A stretch of DNA of 64,000 nt, taken from the NCBI GenBank assembly GCA_001510575.1, contig LNGK01000002.1, positions 649,355 to 713,354 of the forward strand. Direction: 5' to 3'. This stretch comes from Knoxdaviesia capensis. Lineage: Eukaryota > Ascomycota > Sordariomycetes > Microascales > Gondwanamycetaceae. Position numbers and translations under genes: made by a program. Positions 26,370-39,301 of the stretch are shown in pieces. The notes below the pieces were generated by a model. It searched no databases. It worked only from the letters and a program-made list of their open reading frames with translations, and was not told the DNA's origin. Position 1 is the first letter of the stretch. Each line of letters begins with the position of its first letter.

Positions 26370-29304
26370 TAAGCACCACGGAGAATCAGAAGACGGGAGA
26401 CGGCAGCAGAGAGGATGAGAGGTGAGGCAGCAAAATCGGGGGGACGAGCCGAAAATGCTCTTTACCTCTAGACAGCAAAAAGGCCGGCAGAAACAAAAGA
26501 AGAGAGACACTCGGGTGCGGTATCGGAGATTAGCCACCAGAAGCTGGACGTGATTGAGAGGGTGGTGATTATCGAGAGACAAGAGAGACGGCGGATTCTT
26601 TGTGTGGTATTTGCGGAGGAGAGTTTTTGTGGGATGGCGGGGTGAAGAATGGACGAGACAACTTTAGGGGAAGAGATCACGGTGAAAAGGAAAATGCCAG
26701 AGAAAGGAGGCAATGGCTCTACTATTGACTCTGAATATTACGTGTATATATATGGAATTGTGTATAGAAGATGGGTTGGAAATCAGAAGAAGAAAAACAA
26801 ATAAATATGAGGCAAGGCGAAAATCAAAAATAAAAATAACCCCCCCAAAATGTGTTCTTGTGCTTTGTGCCTTTTTTTTTCCTGCTGGTAATGATGTGGC
26901 GGGGTTTTAGCTGGGGTCAAAATATTCACTTAACCGTGTGGATAATTTCCAGTATCTCTGTTCTGTGTGATATTCTTGTATCGGGAATACATCTCCAGAA
27001 TCGGAGCCCTAGCTTGCGAATCACGCCTGTTCCTATTCATCTATCCGGTATATTCATCTATCCAGGCCATCTTCTCATCTCCTTCATTTGCAGAGGAAGG
27101 AGCGAACCTGATCTGGTCCTTCCGGTCTCAGGTGTTGGTCGCCGATACAGGCGGTGAGGTGCAAAGTCGGGCAAAATTGACCAGGCCGCTCAAGGCGGTG
27201 AACGCTTTCAGTGGGGCGCGACCTCATTGTACATCTGACGACACTCCGTCATCACGTCCAACCTTTTTCGTCCATGTCACCGTGTGCTTGGTTGCCTGAT
27301 TTTGGGGGAGAGCGTCTTTGATGGGGGGAGGGGATCTTCTGGCCGAGTCAAGTCTAAACGGCCGAAGCATCACCGCCACGGGACATCTCGCGCCGCGAGC
27401 CTTCGACTGGACAGGCGGTTGTGCAGCGCGTTTGCACAGCGAGAACTGTGAGCCACCACAACTTTTATCGTCGTCTGCAATTACCACAATGGCGCCTCCT
27501 CTACGACTCTACGCGAACGGCTGCTCTATCAGTGCCCTCCCCGCTCAGCCTCGATCCAAGACCGGCCCGGTCTCGGAGCACTTGGTGCTCTGCCGTGCAC
27601 AGGTCCTCATCCATCCAACAGCCAGTCGCTTCGCAGAACGCACCGCCGGCCATGTGCCGGCCACCAGCCCTGTCACATGCCGGCCAACCGTCGGTATACG
27701 GGAGACCGTGGGCGTCCAGTTTCACACGGGCATGGCGAATGTGCACGAACTCGGCAATCGAAGCCGTCGAACGAGGTTGCCTGTCGCGGCTTGGGGGGGC
27801 GGCCCGTGAACTGTAATGACCAGTCAAGCCCGCGACCGCGATTACATCCCCGCGTCTGCGTATTAGACATCCCTTCTGCTCTGCAGTCAAGCCACACGAG
27901 ACGCTCATAGCCCCATGTGTGGCCCGGTGCTAGGCAGAGGAGAGAGTTCCCGGAGCAGACTGTTGGCCCGAGTCCAGTGATCGATCGTCACCTCGCCAGT
28001 CCCTCCGTCTCCTTAGGCCAGGCCGCCAACTCAGGTAGCTGCAGATGCCCAGTCGGATCGTTTGTTCGTCTGGTCGATCGTTCGAGTGCGCAGTAAGTTC
28101 CTGCTGCCGGTGCTGTCGCAACCAGAAGTTCAGTGACCCTCCTCGTGGAGTTGAACAACATGCTCGCCTCCGCCTGCCGGAAACTTATTCCAACCACATC
28201 CAAGCCTAGCCAGTGACACCAGTCCAGCAAGAGCGTTGAGTGACACTATTTCGCCATCTCCCAGGCTCACTCGGTCCACCGGCTCCCACCCTATACATAC
28301 ACTATGGCCCAGTCCAGCTCGTCGACGCCTCGATAGGCATGGCCGTGGATCAACGAAGCCGCCTGAGATAGGTCGCAGGCCCACCGCGCCTTGTGCAAGG
28401 AGGCACTCATGGTACACCCTCCATGGCTGACACCTAGCTCGCCGCCGTCTCCGATGCGCGCCCACACACGATGCTCGTCGTTTAAACCTATGCCGTCGTC
28501 CGCGTTGCGTGTGTCGCGGCCGCATGGGCCGTACCGCGATGTACAGAAGCGCGGCGGCTGCTTCGCTTCGGCCTGCGCTCGCTTGACCTCCGGGGAGCAG
28601 AGTGAGTATAGCGAGCAGCCTAAGCAGGCTCCCGCGCGTCGTCATACTCCCAGCACCGGAGCTGCTGTTCTCGAATCGCGCAGGTCTTCCCGCTGCCATC
28701 CAGGCCATCCACGACTCTCGCCCACTCTCACCCGACAGTCCCACGGCAACTGGTATAACGTCCTCGAGGCCATTCGGGCGTGTTGTCTGCTGGTGACGTC
28801 GCAGTCACAGCTCTCGCGGAGGCATGTGAATAACAGACCGGAACGGGTGCTGTCATCGGTCTTGCTCGGGCAATGTTGTCGAGAAGGGAGAGACGATCTG
28901 TAACGAAACAAATAAGTGTCAGAAAAGCCCCAGAGCCAGAAGCTAGCGAAGTGATCTCCTTCTGGGGGGTGTCTTCCCCCCCTTCATTGCTCATTCACTG
29001 TCAAATTCCCCGTCCTCGGCCCGGCTGTTCGTGCGCTCTCCCTCTCGACGTCGCCCTCCGTCATACATGACTGGGCACACGGACGTCCCATGTCGGCTCC
29101 GAGCCGGAGCCCACCAGACAAACGCAAGTGTGCTTCGGTGAGGTTATGCCGGTGCGTGCTGGACCAAGTCCCAACGCGCAGGAACTTGGCGTTAAAGCAC
29201 GCCCACCACAGCGGAAGCTCTCCCCAAGACATCCCGACAAACGCAATCTCCAAGAAGGGTGAGACACGCAGATCCAGACGACGTAAGTGTGAGACAGCCG
29301 CCAC

Positions 29305-29361
29305 CAGACAGGACGAACACAGGTCCTGCAGACAGGACGAACACATCAGGACCTGTGTTCG
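29305..29361. repeat. 15-bp inverted repeat nested in a 17-bp direct repeat
   Basis: The arms CGAACACAGGTCCTG (29314-29328) and CAGGACCTGTGTTCG (29347-29361) are perfect complements with an 18-base loop. The words CAGACAGGACGAACACA at 29305-29321 and 29329-29345 are a perfect direct repeat at 24-base spacing. The RNA of either strand could form a 15-bp stem. Confidence 0.9.
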
Positions 29362-29586
29362 CCCCTTCCGTACAGGTTGGCGTTTGACAGTCTTGGTGAG
29401 AAGCTGGCCGGTGATGGAGTGGATGGTGTGGGCGTGTCTATCTTGAGAGACATATGGGGGTGCTCGGGGAGAGAGAGAAGTCAAAGAAGATGGAAGAGTC
29501 TGTCAACACTCGAGGCATGCTGCGAGGTCGTCACGGTGATGCTGAGTGCGTTCACGCGTTGACGCTCGCGACAGCCTCCTCTTGCT

Positions 29587-29592
<6 letters not shown>

Positions 29593-29625
<33 letters not shown>
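29593..29625. repeat. (CT)16 microsatellite
   Basis: A perfect CT repeat. Confidence 0.95.
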
Positions 29626-29628
<3 letters not shown>

Positions 29629-31081
29629 AGTCCCCTAGGCGGTACTCGGCGCGACGTGCCATTATCTATGTCGCCCTCAACCATGGGAACCACAGCCAAT
29701 CTGGACATTTGCCCAACCTCGGTCGGCCCTCGGTTTTCTGTGCTATCGCGACCACTGCCCCCTTTTCCAGAACACCCCCCAGTAGTCCACAAAAAGTCCA
29801 GACCGCCAGGGAAATGAGCACCTCCAAAACAGCTGGCAGTAAAATGGGGCTATTACCACTCACGGGCAGCGGTTTTTTTCTTCACCTTCTTGCCTGGCTG
29901 ATAACACACCAGTACGGCCAGTTCGGCAAGACGAGGAGAGCACCGGCTTGGCTTATTCCATGGAAAGGATCGGCCGGCGCAGGTTCCCCCCCAAATAAAG
30001 AGCAGGCACAGGTTGGTCGTTTTCCGTGGACTTCCCAAGATTGCATATCTGCAACCGAAGGAGGGGGCGTGTGCACTTTGTTTGGTCTGGTCGTTCGTTA
30101 CTAGCAGAAATTAAACTTTAAGGGGGGCGTGGGATGAAATTTGACGAGGGTTAGATTTGCCTCTTTGGTTTTTGCGTGAGACTTAAAGCAGTTCAGAACA
30201 AGCTGGCGGGGCCAATACGAGGTTTTGATTTCCTTTTCCTGGTCGGAGCCTTACCCTTGCTTGGCGGATAATCAAAAAAGGAACAACAGCACACACACCC
30301 TGTTGCTTTCTGGAGCCAAGGACCTTTTCTTTTTTTTTCAATTAAAACCAGGAAGCTGAGTGTGCAATTCAAATCGCCAATTGGGCACAGCACCCGGCCG
30401 ATACCTGACGGCCTGGAATACGAAGAGCAGATGTTCCGAACCCCGGCTGGCCTGGTCCCCCCTATTCTGGGTGACTTTTTGTACCCGCGAAATCCGTCGA
30501 CGAGAGGATGCCGAGATTACCAGACCCGTCGATTGCCCTGGGAGGAGTCATCCGGAGTCGAACAAGAGAGGGAACAGGCTGGCTCTGGCTCCTGGGGGAG
30601 GGTTTCGTGGTGCCAGCGCGAGACCGGGTGCCGTCTGCAGAGCCCTGCTGTGGCCATCTGGTGCTTCCGCCGGGAATCTCAGGGGGGTTTGGAGGCAGTC
30701 CAGACGCGTTAAAGGCCGAAAAAAGACAGAGGGATGCCGCGACTCGGCCGGCGCCGGGGTGTTGCTCTCCCCTGGACAGGTCTCTGGCCGGCGCACACAG
30801 TCCCAGAGTAAGGAGCTGGCCAGGACGCAAAGGGACAATGGAAACCACAGATGTGTCCGGAGATGAACACACGGAGACTAATTCAGGGTGACAGTCCAGA
30901 GGAGGGGGAGGGACACTCACATGTAGCCTGTGTCCAGCCCGTTGATCCCGCCCGCCCAAGCTGCACGGGGCTGGCGCTTTGCTGCTCGCAACAGCATGCA
31001 GGATTGGGTGTACGCTGGGCGGATGTTCACGGCTGTTCTCTTGGGGAACGGGATGCACACATGCACATGCACGTGTGCGTC

Positions 31082-31083
<2 letters not shown>

Positions 31084-31122
<39 letters not shown>
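31084..31122. repeat. (AC)n microsatellite, 39 nt
   Basis: A perfect AC/CA repeat of about nineteen units. Confidence 0.95.
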
Positions 31123-31124
<2 letters not shown>

Positions 31125-34100
31125 TTGCACTCCCACTCACCTCCCACAACGCAATCTTAGCCCGTTGTGATAGTCAATAAGAATAGCTCAAGCTTGGAGA
31201 AGGAAGATTGTCTTCCCTCTTCACAAGAAAGGCCCAGTCCACTTGCCCCAAAGGGGTTTAATTGGCACTGGGGGCGGGCGGGCGATTCGCCATATTTGAA
31301 CTCCTTGAACCCCGGGACGTGGTGGCTTTGCAATCTTAAGGCGCGCGGGCACCAGGGAAGATAATCTCGCCTTTTGGATGGGGACAACAACACGCCCGTA
31401 TCTCACGCCCAGGCCTGTGGGTGTGAAAGAGCTGGTAATTTCCTCGTTATGTGTGAGGACCAGAAGGATGGAAGGAAGAGGATCAAGCCGGAGGTTGGAG
31501 ATTGGACGTTGGGCTAGAGGAGGATGGATAAATAGCAAACACCGTGACAGGAATGCATGGCAGAGTGTTCTTAGACTTCAAGATTTGGGGTGACACACAC
31601 ACACAAACAACACACACACGTCCTGACCTTCTGCGGCTCTGGTCAAGCCAGCAGCAGCTTAAGCCAGACTTGGTGTCAAGATCCGAGAGAGATGGAGAGA
31701 GAGGGAGAAAGACGTGCTTGCTGCGATCTTGGCCCCATCCGCTGCCCCCAAGAAGCGGCGTGCCGCCGTCCAAGAGCCTGTCGTTCAAGAGCTTGTCGTC
31801 CAATAGCTTGTCGTCCAATAGCGTGGAGCTTCTCGTTCGATCTAATCAGCGTGCCTCGGAGTGTAATACACCGCCATGTCGTACAGCCGATTGCTTTCTT
31901 TTGTCCCTCTTTGTCTTTTCCTACCTAGCACGAGCCCAGATTCTCCATGTCCTTGCTAGGCCCAGTGTCCCCGATACACAAGCAGCCCAGAGACAAGATG
32001 AAAGTTGTCCGGTGTTCGTGAGTCTCTTCCCTTCGCAAGAAACTCTCCTGGTTCCTCGATTCCTCGTGCTCGGTCACCTAACCCGTCTGGCAACGTGAAG
32101 CAGACATCCCGGATTCATCGATAGTGAGATTACGGATATTTTAAGTATAACGTCTAATTGCTTTAAGCGGGGACCAAGGGAAATTGCGAGCATGTTACTT
32201 AAAGCTCTTTCCTGATTTCGCCAGAGGGAGGCATGCACGAATAAAAAAAAATGGAAGCGAAAGAAAAGAAGAAAAGAAAAGCGAAAGCGATGAAACCGAG
32301 CTAGAAGGGAAACTAGGCTTTCTGGAACGGGGGCATGGAAATGGAAGGAGCTGGCTGGGCGGCCCTTTCCTGTTTTTGTTTGTGCTCTTGTCGTTGCTTT
32401 TGAGCGTGACACTTTTCTCAGCCTCATGGAATTAACACTGTTGAACGCGCCCGTTTTTTACAGCTTAGATCTGTTCCGTGCAGGTTGGCTTCCTTCATTC
32501 CCTCGAAACAATCAATAAACTCAGCCGGAGACCACTCTAGGTCTTTAATTTGTCAACTAACATTAACAAACACACTAAACCACACCCTTAATCAACGTGG
32601 CTCCAACTGCACTATATCCGTCCGTTTTGGCTTGTTCCCGTCGTCCACTCCTCCTCCTCCCCCCAAGTTCCCGCGCTGATTAAGGGGGAGATTTGGGGCC
32701 GGCTAGGATGTGTTGTGTGTGTGTGTGTGTGTGTTGTTCACCCCAGAGCTGCAGCAAGCACCGCAAAAAAGTGGCGAGAAATCTGGAGCTCTCGGGTGCA
32801 GCTAGGCCAGAGTTGAGTCGGTCAAGAAAAGTTCACTAGAGAACAAGGTTCACGGTCCCAGATGGTGGCGCCAGGCCATTGAAGGCCTGTAATTCGAGCT
32901 TCAGACGAGACCGGCACTTGCTTCTTGTCTATCTCTGCTGCTCCTGATGTGGGACTGACGAGAGGGGATAAAATAAGAAGTAAGATAAAATAAAAAGCAC
33001 ACCGCTTCAGCCCCGGTTCAAGACGCTCTCCCAATCAACTTGGTAACATGGATGGCTTCTTTGCAGTCAACTGGCCAACGACAGAGTGAGCAGAGCCCTT
33101 GCTGCAGAGGGGGTTGTTCCCACTGCACAGGGGACGACGTGGCGAAGAGAAGAAGCTTGCCTTGTTATCAACGAGACAGGGCAAGTCTGGGAGCCCTGAA
33201 CGTCTGAAAACGGGGCAGGTTGACCGTGTTTCTGTCTCCTGTACTGTATTCCCAGCCACTGGGAGCTCACCGCACCAGATACTGCAGTACTCAACAGCGG
33301 TCGGCCATGGGTTGAGTAGCCAGTACCAGCGCCAGGCCGGGGCCGCTCCAGGCATTTCGGAATGTCTTTACCGCAGAGAGAGAGATGCAGAGACCAGGGC
33401 CGCCGAAGTTGCGGTGTGTGAGGTTGGAATTCTGCAGGATACCAGTAAGAACACAATGGTTGCAACCGAAGGCCCGGCTTCGGGGTGCGGAAGAACGTAC
33501 GGATCTGGGCTGGCCAGTCCTCTCTGTCCCTCTCCCTGGTGCGAATCAGGGACAGACCGGCAAGGCAGGATCTTTTGTTTGGGTGGATGTTTTGGGGGGG
33601 CATCAGACAGAGAGAGGAGCAGGCAAGGGGCCTGGACAGGAGAATTATCGTTCACCTCCCAAACGCACTTTGTTATCCCCCTTTTGAAAAGATGTCGGGA
33701 ACGAACAGCGCCAGGCTCTGCAGCCGATGCCGGGGCGTGTGTCTCGTGTGGTACGAGAGAATCCGGCAGAAGAGAGAGCAGCAGGAGGAAACAGAAAGGT
33801 CCCTTGCAGCGTGCCAGGAACAGCACCAGCCCAGGTCATCCGTGACCGGAGAAGGGCCACCCGGGCTTGCTGCCTCTACGTCGAAAGTTGTATGTCGTGT
33901 ACAGGACAGTACTGTAGTACTACTGTATAGTGTCTGTCCCCAAAGATAGCAAGCGTGTGTCTCAAAGACCGCCTGAACTGGAGTTTTCTCTCTTTCACTC
34001 TCGCTTGAGTCTGCGAAAGGCAGGGAGCGAGAGGGTGGGAACATAAAGACCACCTCAGATGAACCTAATCTTCCCTCCCCTCCGTTCGTTACATAGGTCC

Positions 34101-37100
34101 TGTCTGTCTATCCAGGAGCTGTTGTTTGTTGTTGTCTCAGACGTCCGGGAACGTAGGAAGGAAAAACAGAGTTCGCTCGTGGGGTAAAACACCATGCTGC
34201 TGTTTTCTTCGCTGGAATTCGTCATCTCGGTCAGACTCGCCCTGATCGTGTGTGTTGGGTTCCTGAAATGCCAGCAGCTGTCCGCGAGCAGCACCCACAA
34301 CCGACACCCCCAACGCGCGCCGAAAACACCCCCCGGCATCGTGCCGGAGCTGGAAAATGTCGCGTGCCACTGCCGGTTTGCCTGAACTTACACATGAGTG
34401 TATCGGATGGACGGAATCGTACGTGTTGGGGTTGTGTGGTGGTGATGATGTAATGGGCAACAGTGTCATGTTCGTGTGAATACCAGCGTCGAGAGGAAGG
34501 GCCGACAGTGTGTGACAGATGGCTGGCTAGGGTTAGGGTTGGGTTGACGATACTCTTGGGTGAGGAGGCTAGTTAGTATGAGTATGTGAAGGAGCAATGG
34601 TGGTGATACAAGAAGATATGGTTTTGACAATCGATATATCCAGTATTGCTATACTAGACTCACTCTCATAGGCCATATGTTTCCATCAAGCCAACCCAGT
34701 AAATCCACACACACTCGGCCTCCTTTCCAGACTGTCCGTCTCTCGTCCAGATCACAGCCAAACCACCCAGTCTGCCAGACCTATCAGATGTCCACACATC
34801 ATAAACACCAAGAACAGTCCGATCTAGGGCATATCTCATTCTCGTCCCGTCCCAAATCGGGAAGACCAAGACTTTTCCTCATGCCCCAAGCCAGCCCTCC
34901 CCGATCTGTCTGGGCTATCTTTAGAGTGCGTTCCCAGCTCCCTCTCCACCACGCCCAGCAAATCAAGACGCCGGAGGCAACCTCCTGGACTACGGGTGCA
35001 GGAGATAGAGACGGGGGATCGCCGCTTTCCCATCGAGGCGCGGCGTTCGTCGTTAGAAGCCCGCTCCACGCAACTATTGTGTTATGGTGACGACACGGGG
35101 AGATGGCGAAGGGATGGATTGGCCCATGAGGCAGGAAAGTCTCTGCGAAACCGCCCACGCCGTCTAGGACGACAGTGTTGAGGCCTGTGATACGGAGCAC
35201 CTTACCACGCCTTAGCAACTGCACAACTCTCGCACATGCTGCGCGGGTGTGTGGGACGCGACTTTCCGTGTGCGGTGAGGGGATTATTCCAAGCGCCAGC
35301 CAGCCCCCAGAAACAGGACCGCCGATCTGCGATACCCAGATTACGAACAACCCCAAACCTCAACCAGCATGAAATTCCACCACAAGGCTCGTGCCCTCCT
35401 CCTCCCCAATCCCTATGCAGACGCGGACGAGGCGCACACAGAAGGAGAAAGGCTTGTGAGACTTTGCGGCGGCCTTACGCCTTGTGGCCTTACGGTGCCA
35501 TGACTGAAAAAGAGAGGGAAGAGACCCGGAAAGCATCAAACGGGCCACCAGGTAAATTACACAGAAAAGGGGGAACGGCGGAAAAGGAGGGAACCAGGAG
35601 CAAAAAGCAGGAAGCACAGCCGGGCCCCACGCTGCGAGGGCAAAATGAGGGATCCAGTTATCTGGTCTGTTCGGGTTGGGTGCATGCAACCAGCGCACGA
35701 ACATGGTTCCTGGGGCGAATCAGCAGAGAGGAAGAAAGCGTCGCACGGACACGAACGACCAATGCAGACGAAAGGCGGCAATTTCACTGTAGCGAGGAAG
35801 GGGGGAGGGAGGGGGTTGCTCCAGGCGCTGGTTGCGCAGATGGCCTGAGGTTGGGACGGTCACAGTGGATGGACGAGAGAGTGACGGCGGACGAGGAGTG
35901 CTGCGGGTCGCAATTGGTCACCGTCGCGATGCACGCTGGAGATTTGAGCTTCCGTGGTTCGGTCGGTTCTCGTTCGCCGGCCGTGTCAACCGCGGCGGGA
36001 ATACACGCCCCAGCTGGTGAGGACAGTCCAGACAAAAGCACAGGAAGACGAGAGGAACCAGTGAAAGTAGTAGTCACGCAGTGTACGGCAGGTCTCGCGG
36101 CTGCTCTTCCACCGCGCATCCGAGGAGAAGTGCCACCCACGAAATAGGCTTCAGAGAGAGAGAGAGACAGAGTCTTGATGGGCTGAAATTACACAATTAA
36201 GCCTGCGGGTACCTTGCATATCTGCGATCGACGAACGGGCCTCCTCGCCCTTCTTCTTCACTTCCCCATCTTACAGAGGACGAAGAGAAATACCACCTAT
36301 AGCACACAGCCAGATATCATCAGCCAGCGCCACGGCTTTCGGGCACTGGTGATATTGCCGGGCATCCTCAGTTATTACGGGCAGTTCGTTAGATTGGCAC
36401 TTTTTCTTCTTCTTTTCTTTCCATAAAATAGCTTCGTTCGCATGTCGTCGACCTGGCCGCCGGAGATTTTCGTCCTGCGAAGTTGGAGACGCCAGGACCC
36501 GGCGAAAGGGCCGGCTTCCTGGGAAGGCAAATTGAAGCAATTAAAAGCGAATCGACAATAGGCCGCGACCCGCTGGCGGTGACCAGACGTGTGCGGGTTG
36601 AGTGTTCCCCCTATTTTCTTTGCGAGGCGGGATTGACACGCTCGTAGTGGGAGGCGGTTGGGTCTAAAACGGCATAGTCCAGGAACGGTGCAGACTGGGA
36701 ATCTTATCATCCTACAGGGCGCAGCCGTCGAAATTAGGTGGTTGTGAGGAGGCGAGAGAACACGCGAGCTTGCTGGGAGGGCGAGCGAGTGTGAGGGTTT
36801 AACCGCCAGGTGCAGTGAAATTACCGGTTGGTTGCCCCCCCTCCCCCCTTTTTTTGGGGTCGAGAAGAAGAGGTTATTTCGCGTATTTTGGTTCTCGGTC
36901 GAGACCAGAAATGAGAGCAGTGAAATGACCCCAAAATCCTGCAGCAATGGGGATGCTCACGCCCTCGAGGCGGTGTTGCTGGTCCCGGCATCTTGCACCC
37001 AATTACTGCGTCGCGGAAGAGAGGACGACCGACCGACGACGACCAGAAAACATCTGTTTGGCCGCGGGCAGTGTTTACTTGCCTTACGCTCCCGTTGTAA

Positions 37101-38121
37101 TCCGGTAGACCAGCTACAGTTCACGTACATGCAGTGCACTGGAATTCAGGAGTGTGTCAGCGGCGATCTGCCTGTGTTCCCCGTCTGGCTGACGCTGATG
37201 GTGCTGCGACCGGCGAAAGCATCCGCATGAGAGCAAAAAAAACAAAAAAAAAAAAAGACGCGTTCCTGGGGCTGGCATGCCACAGTCAGAGAGACACACA
37301 CAAACAGACGTTCTCTCAGGGGGTGTCAGCACTGTGAAGTCGCGACGAGGGCATACAGGATAAGTCGGTGAATGCACTGCGGGACAACAGACATGGAGGA
37401 GGCGGACAGTACGAAGAGACAGCAGATATACGGCCTCGTCTCGTACAATGGACATGCACATCCAGCGCATCGCGCAGTGGCCGCAAGGAACACATTGATT
37501 GCATCGGCGCAGAGACCGGGATGCGCAAAAGCTGCAGAAAGAGGACCAGCGGCAATGGCTGGACGAGAGCGATCTCAGTGCAATTTCCCACACGGTGGGT
37601 TCGAGAAGATCGCAGACGGAAGACCGGTGAGAGAGAGAGAGTGAGCAGAAGGCCGTTTACGAGCACGCAATCAAACAGCATCCATTGGACTTCCTCTCTC
37701 TCTGTCTCTCTCTGAGTGCCCCCGAAATTGAACCTTTAATTACGAGTCAAGCCCAAGGATTCCATTCTGACACCCTGGCCCATGTTTATTGCAAGCGGAG
37801 CCCAGCAGAAAGAAGAAGGCCGAAAGCAAGGGACCGAGAATGAATGAATCCCCTTTGTGTCTCTCCCCTGCCCTCCCCCCTCGCAGAGAATAGGACGACA
37901 AAGGGCACAGAGAGACCCGCAAGCGCTGTTATGTGGTGGACATCCCTGGTACCTGAACCACATCTTCCAATCTGGAGAGAGACAGACGAGACGAAAAAGA
38001 ACAGGTACATCGTATGAGGTACCGTTTCTGCGTCTGTGCCTTTTGCTTGCTCTTCTTCGTGATAGTCAACGTGCAATCTCCTTTTCCCCACCCCCCTCCC
38101 CCGACACTCGAAGCTGGGGAC

Positions 38122-38148
38122 CACACACACACACACACACACACACAC
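38122..38148. repeat. (CA)n microsatellite
   Basis: A CA repeat about 470 bases upstream of the GPI-protein start codon. Confidence 0.9.
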
Positions 38149-38621
38149 TCCCCCACCCCGGTTTTGTTTTCTTGTTTGTGCCCTTGCTGGGTTCTCCTAT
38201 TCCTGCGCCGTCGACAGAGAGCTGCAATCGGCCCAGCAGAGGGACACCAGGGATCTCTCGCTGGCGGCGAAGTGTGAATGTGCGAGAGAGAGCGAGAGAG
38301 GGTGAGTCGCGCACGGTGGCAGCTCGTTTGGCTGGCCTCGATTTTCCTATTAATACTCCCGTCTCCTCCGGTCTTCGATCGATTTGATTCTTCCTTCCTT
38401 TTCCTTTCTTTCCTCACCAGCCACCGCAGCCAACCGCAGCTTCAGCTTCTGACTCAACTTTCTCTTGACTTCGGTCGTCCATTCTTTACCAATTTTCAGC
38501 CTTCGAGCTCAATTACATTCGTTCTTACCAACACTTAATTTTTTTAAAATTCCCTTTTTTAAAACCCAATAACTTCTTTTTTCTTTTTTCAAGAAATCTT
38601 AATTTCCCCCCCACATTCAAA

Positions 38622-39301
38622 ATGAAGGCCTTTACCGTTCTCATGTTCGCCGCTGGCGCCCTTGCCGGCACCGCCTCGCCGGCCCCGACCGCCTGGTCGA
38701 CCTCGACCGTGTACGCCACCAAGACCTACACCATCACCGACTGCGATGATGATGTTCCGGACTGCCCGGCCCACGGCACCAAGGTGGTGACCGAGACCGT
38801 CGCCGTCTCGACCACCATCTGCCCCGTCGAAGAGACCGCCACCTCCAGCGGCCCGCACGTGTTCCCCAACAGCACCGCCACCTACCCCCCCAAGCCCACC
38901 CTGCCGACCACCACCGAGGACTGCCCGGAGGAGTCGTCGACTGCCGTCCCGCCCAAGCCCACCCTGCCCACCACCTCGGCGCCTGCTTGCCCGGCTGTGA
39001 CCGTCAAGACCATCACCACCTCGTACACCACCGTCCTGCCCACCACCCTGGTCGTTACCGAGACCGTTCCTTGCCCGCCCGCCCCTACCGCCACCTCCGC
39101 CACCGGCACCGCCCCCGGCCCTGCGTAAGTTACCTCCCTACCCGATACTGCCTGACTTGTTCACTCAGGATGAGAGATTTGAAGACCACATACTAACTTC
39201 CTCACAGTAAGCCCACCGTTGCCCCCGGCTCCGCTGCTTCGCTGGCTGGCTCGGCCGCCGTTGCCGCCATCGCCGGTCTTGCCGCCTTCGTTCTTGCTTA
39301 A
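38622..39301 (+). CDS. small GPI-anchored Ser/Thr/Pro-rich cell-surface protein, 198 aa
   Basis: Two exons, 38622-39124 and 39208-39301. The 83-base intron has a GTAAGT donor, a perfect TACTAAC branch site and a CACAG acceptor, and it keeps frame. The protein starts with a signal peptide (MKAFTVLMFAAGALAGTASP) and has few hydrophobic segments until a C-terminal one (SLAGSAAVAAIAGLAAFVLA) that ends exactly at the stop, the pattern of a GPI-anchor signal. The body is rich in Thr, Pro and Val with paired cysteines and two copies of PPKPTLPTT (residues 89-97 and 110-118), each followed closely by a Cys. Heavy O-mannosylation and attachment to the wall or membrane are expected from composition. 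It resembles small clock-controlled or CCG-6-like wall proteins only in style, so I assign no symbol. Codons are almost all C-ending, suggesting high expression. The long AT- and CT-rich leader fits a well-expressed gene. Confidence 0.85.

Larger units (their letters stand above)
26370..38621. other. gene desert, 12.2 kb
   Basis: No gene recognised. The first few hundred bases hold the LOS1 promoter and the last 250 bases a pyrimidine-rich leader of the GPI-protein gene, with an AT-rich TATTAATA element near 38346. In between the DNA is GC-rich, not RIP-mutated, and contains CT, CA and GT microsatellites, a 15-bp inverted repeat with a 17-bp direct repeat (29305-29361), CTGTA/TACAG palindromic words near 33238-33930, and a TAGGGTTAGGGTT word at 34528. 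Open frames up to 303 codons exist, but none shows a family motif, a codon bias like the real genes, or convincing splice partners. Confidence 0.55.

Noticed and set aside
34194..34385. 63-codon frame with a hydrophobic N-terminus and cysteines (small secreted protein candidate)
   Set aside because: The hydrophobic stretch is not followed by a convincing cleavage site and the rest has no codon bias; it could equally be chance.
35236..36147. 303-codon open frame in the second desert
   Set aside because: Arg/Gly/Glu-rich, no domain and no leader features; overlapping frames are of similar length.
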